Part shown: positions 61,345 to 64,000 of the stretch, in pieces
Layout of the letters: each line of letters starts with the position of its first letter
Position numbering within the stretch: position 1 is the stretch's first letter
NCBI GenBank assembly: GCA_965284315.1
Contig: OZ260072.1
Location: forward strand, 806,001-870,000
Length of the DNA: 64,000 nt
Source of the DNA: PCRC01 sp017848435
GTDB lineage: Bacteria; Pseudomonadota; Gammaproteobacteria; Burkholderiales; Burkholderiaceae_C
Direction of reading: 5' to 3'
Notes under the pieces: generated by a model
What the model was told of the DNA's origin: nothing
The model's database searches: none
What the model saw: only the letters and a program-made list of their open reading frames with translations
Translations under genes and position numbers: made by a program

Positions 61345-61398
61345 GGGGACACCTGAGGCCCCATGACGGCAACCCTTTGCCGGGCAAATGGTTGCCGT
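61341..61398 (-). promoter_or_regulatory. Two adjacent hairpins over the start of the diguanylate cyclase gene
   Basis: Hairpin 1: tcatgggg (61341-61348) pairs with ccccatga (61359-61366) and includes the ATG start codon (61344-61342). Hairpin 2: acggcaacc...ggttgccgt (61366-61398) with an inner tttg/caaa pairing, broken by one mismatch around a ccggg loop. Together they would fold the leader of the minus-strand mRNA and hide the start codon. Function inferred. Confidence 0.45.
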
Positions 61399-61470
61399 GC
61401 ATCAGTTATCGGCCCATCACCGCGCGTCTTGAGCGCGGCGCAGTGTGTGCCGGTTACATTCCGGCAATGC

Positions 61471-61540
61471 GCTACAAATCTTGTAGCGCATTCACCAGGA
61501 TTTACCTGGGCTCAATGCCAATTGGGCTTGAAATTCAGCC
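61471..61540 (+). repeat. Dispersed repeat, copy E, at the 3' end of mnmA
   Basis: Starts gctacaaatcttgtagcgca (terminal hairpin gctacaa-atc-ttgtagc), continues ttcaccaggatttacctggg, and ends gccaattgggcttgaaattc and agcc. The final bases contain the mnmA stop (tca, 61535-61537). It aligns with copies A-D. Confidence 0.75.
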
Positions 61541-62644
61541 AAACTGCCGGATCACGCCGCCGCCCAGACACACCTCGCCCTGGTACAGCACTGCCGACTG
61601 GCCCGGCGTCACAGCCCACTGGGCATCGCCAAACTGCAGGGCAAAGGTGCCGTTCGCATCGGGCGCGAGCGCGCAGGGGGCGTCTGCCTGGCGGTAGCGG
61701 GTTTTGGCGGCCATCGCACCTGCGGCGGGTGGCGTGCCGGCAACCCAGCTGGCGTCGTCGGCGGTCAGCGCGTGCGACTGCAGCCAGGGGTGGTCATGGC
61801 CTTGCACCACCCAGAGCGTGTTGGCGGCCAGGTCCTTGCGCGCCACGTACCAAGGGGTGTGCTCACTGCCCCCTTTCTGCGCCCCCTTGGCCTTCACGCC
61901 GCCGATGCCCAGCCCCTGCCGCTGGCCCAGCGTGTAGAAGCTCAGACCCACATGCTGGCCCAGCACACGGCCACGCTCGTCCTTGATCGGCCCTGGCGCG
62001 TGCTGGATGTAGCGGTTCAGGAACTCGCGGAAGGGCCGCTCGCCGATGAAGCAGATGCCGGTGGAGTCTTTCTTTTTGGCGTTCGGCAGACCAATGTCGT
62101 CGGCAATGCGCCGCACCTCGGTCTTGTGCAACTCGCCCACCGGGAACAGCGTCTTGGACAACTGTGCCTGCGTCAGGCGGTGCAGAAAGTAGCTCTGGTC
62201 CTTGGTGTTGTCCAGGCCCTTCAGCAACTCGTGGCGCCCGGTGTGGGTGTTCTGCCGCACCCGTGCATAGTGGCCGGTGGCGATCTTCTCGGCACCGAGC
62301 CGCATGGCATGGTCGAGAAAGGCCTTGAACTTGATCTCGGCGTTGCACAGCACGTCGGGGTTGGGCGTGCGTCCGGCGGAGTACTCGCGCAGGAACTCGG
62401 CGAACACGCGGTTCTTGTAGTCGGCGGCGAAGTTGACGTGCTCGATCTCGATGCCCAGAACGTCGGCCACCGCGGCGGCATCCACGAAGTCGACATTGGA
62501 CGAACAGTATTCATTGTCGTCGTCATCTTCCCAGTTCTTCATGAAGATGCCGACGACCTCGTGCCCCTGCTGCTTGAGCAAATGGGCAGTGACGGCGGAG
62601 TCGACACCGCCACTCAAGCCGACGACGACGCGCTGTTTGGACAT
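61535..62644 (-). CDS. mnmA: tRNA-specific 2-thiouridylase MnmA
   Basis: MnmA thiolates U34 of tRNA-Lys, -Glu and -Gln. The 369-residue protein has the PP-loop GLSGGVDSAV (residues 9-18), MKNWEDDD, the catalytic cysteines Cys100 (DVLCNAEIKF) and Cys198 (TGICFIGER) and the C-terminal beta-barrel domain ending GEVCLGGGVIRQFG. The last residues (QFG) and the stop lie at or within repeat copy E. It lies 43 bp downstream of the nudJ-like gene, as in E. coli. Confidence 0.95.
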   Translation of the reverse strand: MSKQRVVVGLSGGVDSAVTAHLLKQQGHEVVGIFMKNWEDDDDNEYCSSNVDFVDAAAVADVLGIEIEHVNFAADYKNRVFAEFLREYSAGRTPNPDVLCNAEIKFKAFLDHAMRLGAEKIATGHYARVRQNTHTGRHELLKGLDNTKDQSYFLHRLTQAQLSKTLFPVGELHKTEVRRIADDIGLPNAKKKDSTGICFIGERPFREFLNRYIQHAPGPIKDERGRVLGQHVGLSFYTLGQRQGLGIGGVKAKGAQKGGSEHTPWYVARKDLAANTLWVVQGHDHPWLQSHALTADDASWVAGTPPAAGAMAAKTRYRQADAPCALAPDANGTFALQFGDAQWAVTPGQSAVLYQGEVCLGGGVIRQFG

Positions 62645-62687
62645 GCGGCTATTTTAAGGAGCGCACGTTGCCGGCGCCCCCGTCAGG

Positions 62688-63173
62688 TCATCCGGGCATG
62701 GCCCTGACACTGGCGTCGGTGGTGACCATGTCGAGCGGAAAGCGCCGGCCCGCCAAGTGGTCTTCCATGCAGCGCAGCACCAGCGGGCTGCGGTGGCGGG
62801 CCACGCTGGCGCGCACCTCGTCGGGCGTGAGCCACAGCGTGCGGACGATGCCATCGTCCAGTGTGCGGCCGGGCACAACGTCGCCCAACTCACCGCAGAA
62901 TGCAAAGCGCAGGTAGGTGATGTCGTCGCCGGTGGCGGACCGCTGAAAGCGCGACAGGTACACCCCCACCAGCGCCGTGGGCACAAAGCGGTGGGTGGTT
63001 TCCTCCAGCGCCTCGCGGGCGCAGCCGTCGGCAGGCGACTCGCCGGGGTCCAAATGCCCGGCCGGGTTGTTGAGCCTGAGGCCCTCGGGCGTGTGCTCTT
63101 CCACCAGCAGGTAGCGGCCGCCGCGTTCGATCACGGCCGCCACCGTGACGCTGGGTTTCCATCGTGTGTCCAT
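62688..63173 (-). CDS. nudJ: NUDIX hydrolase, NudJ-like
   Basis: This 161-residue NUDIX enzyme starts WKPSVTVAAVIERGGRYLLVEEHTP and has the full Nudix box GHLDPGESPADGCAREALEETT (one residue short of the strict pattern spacing is not seen; G, E, REALEE all present). NudJ acts on thiamine pyrophosphate-related diphosphates and nucleoside diphosphates in E. coli. Position next to mnmA is the E. coli arrangement, which supports the name. No other partner is nearby. Confidence 0.85.
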   Translation of the reverse strand: MDTRWKPSVTVAAVIERGGRYLLVEEHTPEGLRLNNPAGHLDPGESPADGCAREALEETTHRFVPTALVGVYLSRFQRSATGDDITYLRFAFCGELGDVVPGRTLDDGIVRTLWLTPDEVRASVARHRSPLVLRCMEDHLAGRRFPLDMVTTDASVRAMPG

Positions 63174-63373
63174 GCGCCATTATCGAAGCTCTGCAACCAG
63201 ACCAGCACGGCGCCTATTCAGGCAAACCCTCATCGTTTCTTCCCTCTAAAAAACGGCCAAAAACTCATGTAAGCTCAGGTTAAGTAACAAATTTGTAAGC
63301 AGTTGGCTCGGTGCGTTGGCACATGCCTTGCTGGCATTTGGCCTTGTCATTCACTATAAAAAAGGAGACGTCC

Positions 63374-64000
63374 ATGCTGATTGGCGTACCTGCCGAAACG
63401 GCGGCCGGCGAGACCCGTGTTGCGGTCACCCCGGAAACGGCAAAAAAACTCACAGCCCAGGGGCACACGATTCGCCTGCAATCCGGTGCCGGTGTCGCGT
63501 CCAGCGCGCCTGACGCTGCCTACACCGCCGTGGGGGCAGAGATCACCGACGCTGCCGGTGCGCTGGGTTGCGAACTGGTGCTGAAAGTGCGCGCCCCGTT
63601 CGAGAACGAGGCCGCGCAAATGAAACCCGGCACCACCGTGGTCGGCATGCTCAACCCCTTCGACGCCGCCGGCCTGCAGCGCCTGGCTGCGGCCCACCTG
63701 ACCGGCTTTGCCCTTGAAGCCGCCCCCCGCACCACCCGCGCCCAGAGCATGGACGTGCTCTCCAGCCAGGCCAACATCGCCGGCTACAAGGCCGTCATGG
63801 TGGCCGCCGACAAATACCAGCGTTTCTTCCCCATGCTGATGACCGCCGCCGGCACCGTGAAAGCGGCGCGCGTGGTCATTCTGGGCGTCGGCGTGGCCGG
63901 CCTGCAGGCGATTGCCACCGCCAAGCGCCTCGGCGCGGTGATCGAAGCCAGCGACGTGCGCCCGAGCGTGAAAGAGCAGGTCGAATCCCTCGGCGGCAAG
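63374..64000 (+). CDS. pntA: NAD(P) transhydrogenase alpha subunit PntA (N-terminal part)
   Basis: The frame stays open from the ATG at 63374 to the window end, 209 codons. The sequence MLIGVPAETAAGETRVAVTPE, VVGMLNPFDAAGL, RAQSMDVLSSQANIAGYKAV and VKAARVVILGVGVAGLQAIATAKRLGA matches PntA domain I, which binds NAD(H). The enzyme couples hydride transfer from NADH to NADP+ to proton movement across the inner membrane. A GGAG ribosome site lies 8 bp upstream. Upstream 63250-63365 is AT-rich with a TATAAA-like -10 at 63354-63359. Whether the subunit is full length or split cannot be seen. Confidence 0.93.
   Translation, partial: MLIGVPAETAAGETRVAVTPETAKKLTAQGHTIRLQSGAGVASSAPDAAYTAVGAEITDAAGALGCELVLKVRAPFENEAAQMKPGTTVVGMLNPFDAAGLQRLAAAHLTGFALEAAPRTTRAQSMDVLSSQANIAGYKAVMVAADKYQRFFPMLMTAAGTVKAARVVILGVGVAGLQAIATAKRLGAVIEASDVRPSVKEQVESLGGK

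Overview
The window is high-GC, densely packed bacterial DNA. Gene content and protein style point to a betaproteobacterium of the order Burkholderiales, most likely family Comamonadaceae (Hydrogenophaga/Rhodoferax/Acidovorax-like). The pointers are the dapF-DUF484-xerC block, pyrC followed by DUF3025, a Bug-type periplasmic receptor, many acyl-CoA enzymes, and an intergenic repeat family built around a gctat...atagc terminal palindrome. The genus is inferred. I see no plasmid, phage, insertion sequence, tRNA or CRISPR signature.

Layout. 1-3374: housekeeping genes (rlmI fragment, xerC, DUF484, dapF, and a divergent carboxymuconolactone-decarboxylase-like gene). 3432-8288: a NUDIX/metallo-beta-lactamase fusion, RNase P RNA (rnpB), cysteine synthase and a COG2509-type flavoprotein. 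8490-11142: an accessory stretch with a Bug receptor, a LysR regulator, a broken htpX-like fragment and a VOC-fold protein. 11281-14043: htpX, DUF3025 and pyrC. 14121-19937: an aspartate/glutamate module (gltIJKL importer, aspA, LysR regulator). 19918-23131: an Atm1-like ABC exporter, an acyl-CoA thioesterase and an enoyl-CoA hydratase. 23334-30006: a branched-chain-amino-acid-type ABC importer (livHMGF) with an acyl-CoA ligase and its binding protein. 30087-32644: a two-gene flavoprotein/DUF2855 unit.

32674-42678 is a nine-gene minus-strand operon: a TetR regulator, an SDR, a carboxylase beta subunit, an AlkC-type DNA glycosylase, two acyl-CoA dehydrogenases flanking a biotin-carboxylase subunit, a thioesterase and a beta-keto-acid cleavage enzyme. 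It resembles acyclic-terpene (atu) or branched acyl-CoA catabolism. The carboxylase beta subunit has glycine where methylcrotonyl-CoA carboxylase has a bulky phenylalanine, which favours a geranyl-CoA-like substrate. 44227-54058 is a second minus-strand operon: a full beta-oxidation set under another TetR regulator.

54289-64000 returns to housekeeping: slmA, uvrA, an MFS exporter, ssb, a GGDEF protein, mnmA, a nudJ-like gene and the start of pntA.

The most interesting signals are structural. Five copies of one 60-70 bp repeat occur. One lies in frame inside dapF, and three run into the stop codon of a neighbouring gene. A different 50-bp REP-like palindrome is read through in frame inside the carboxylase beta gene. 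An 81-bp tandem duplication copies the 3' end of an enoyl-CoA hydratase gene. A decayed fragment of htpX lies about 0.7 kb from the intact gene. The most promising functional unit is the terpene-like operon with its embedded DNA glycosylase and beta-keto-acid cleavage enzyme. No wholly new defence or mobile system is evident.
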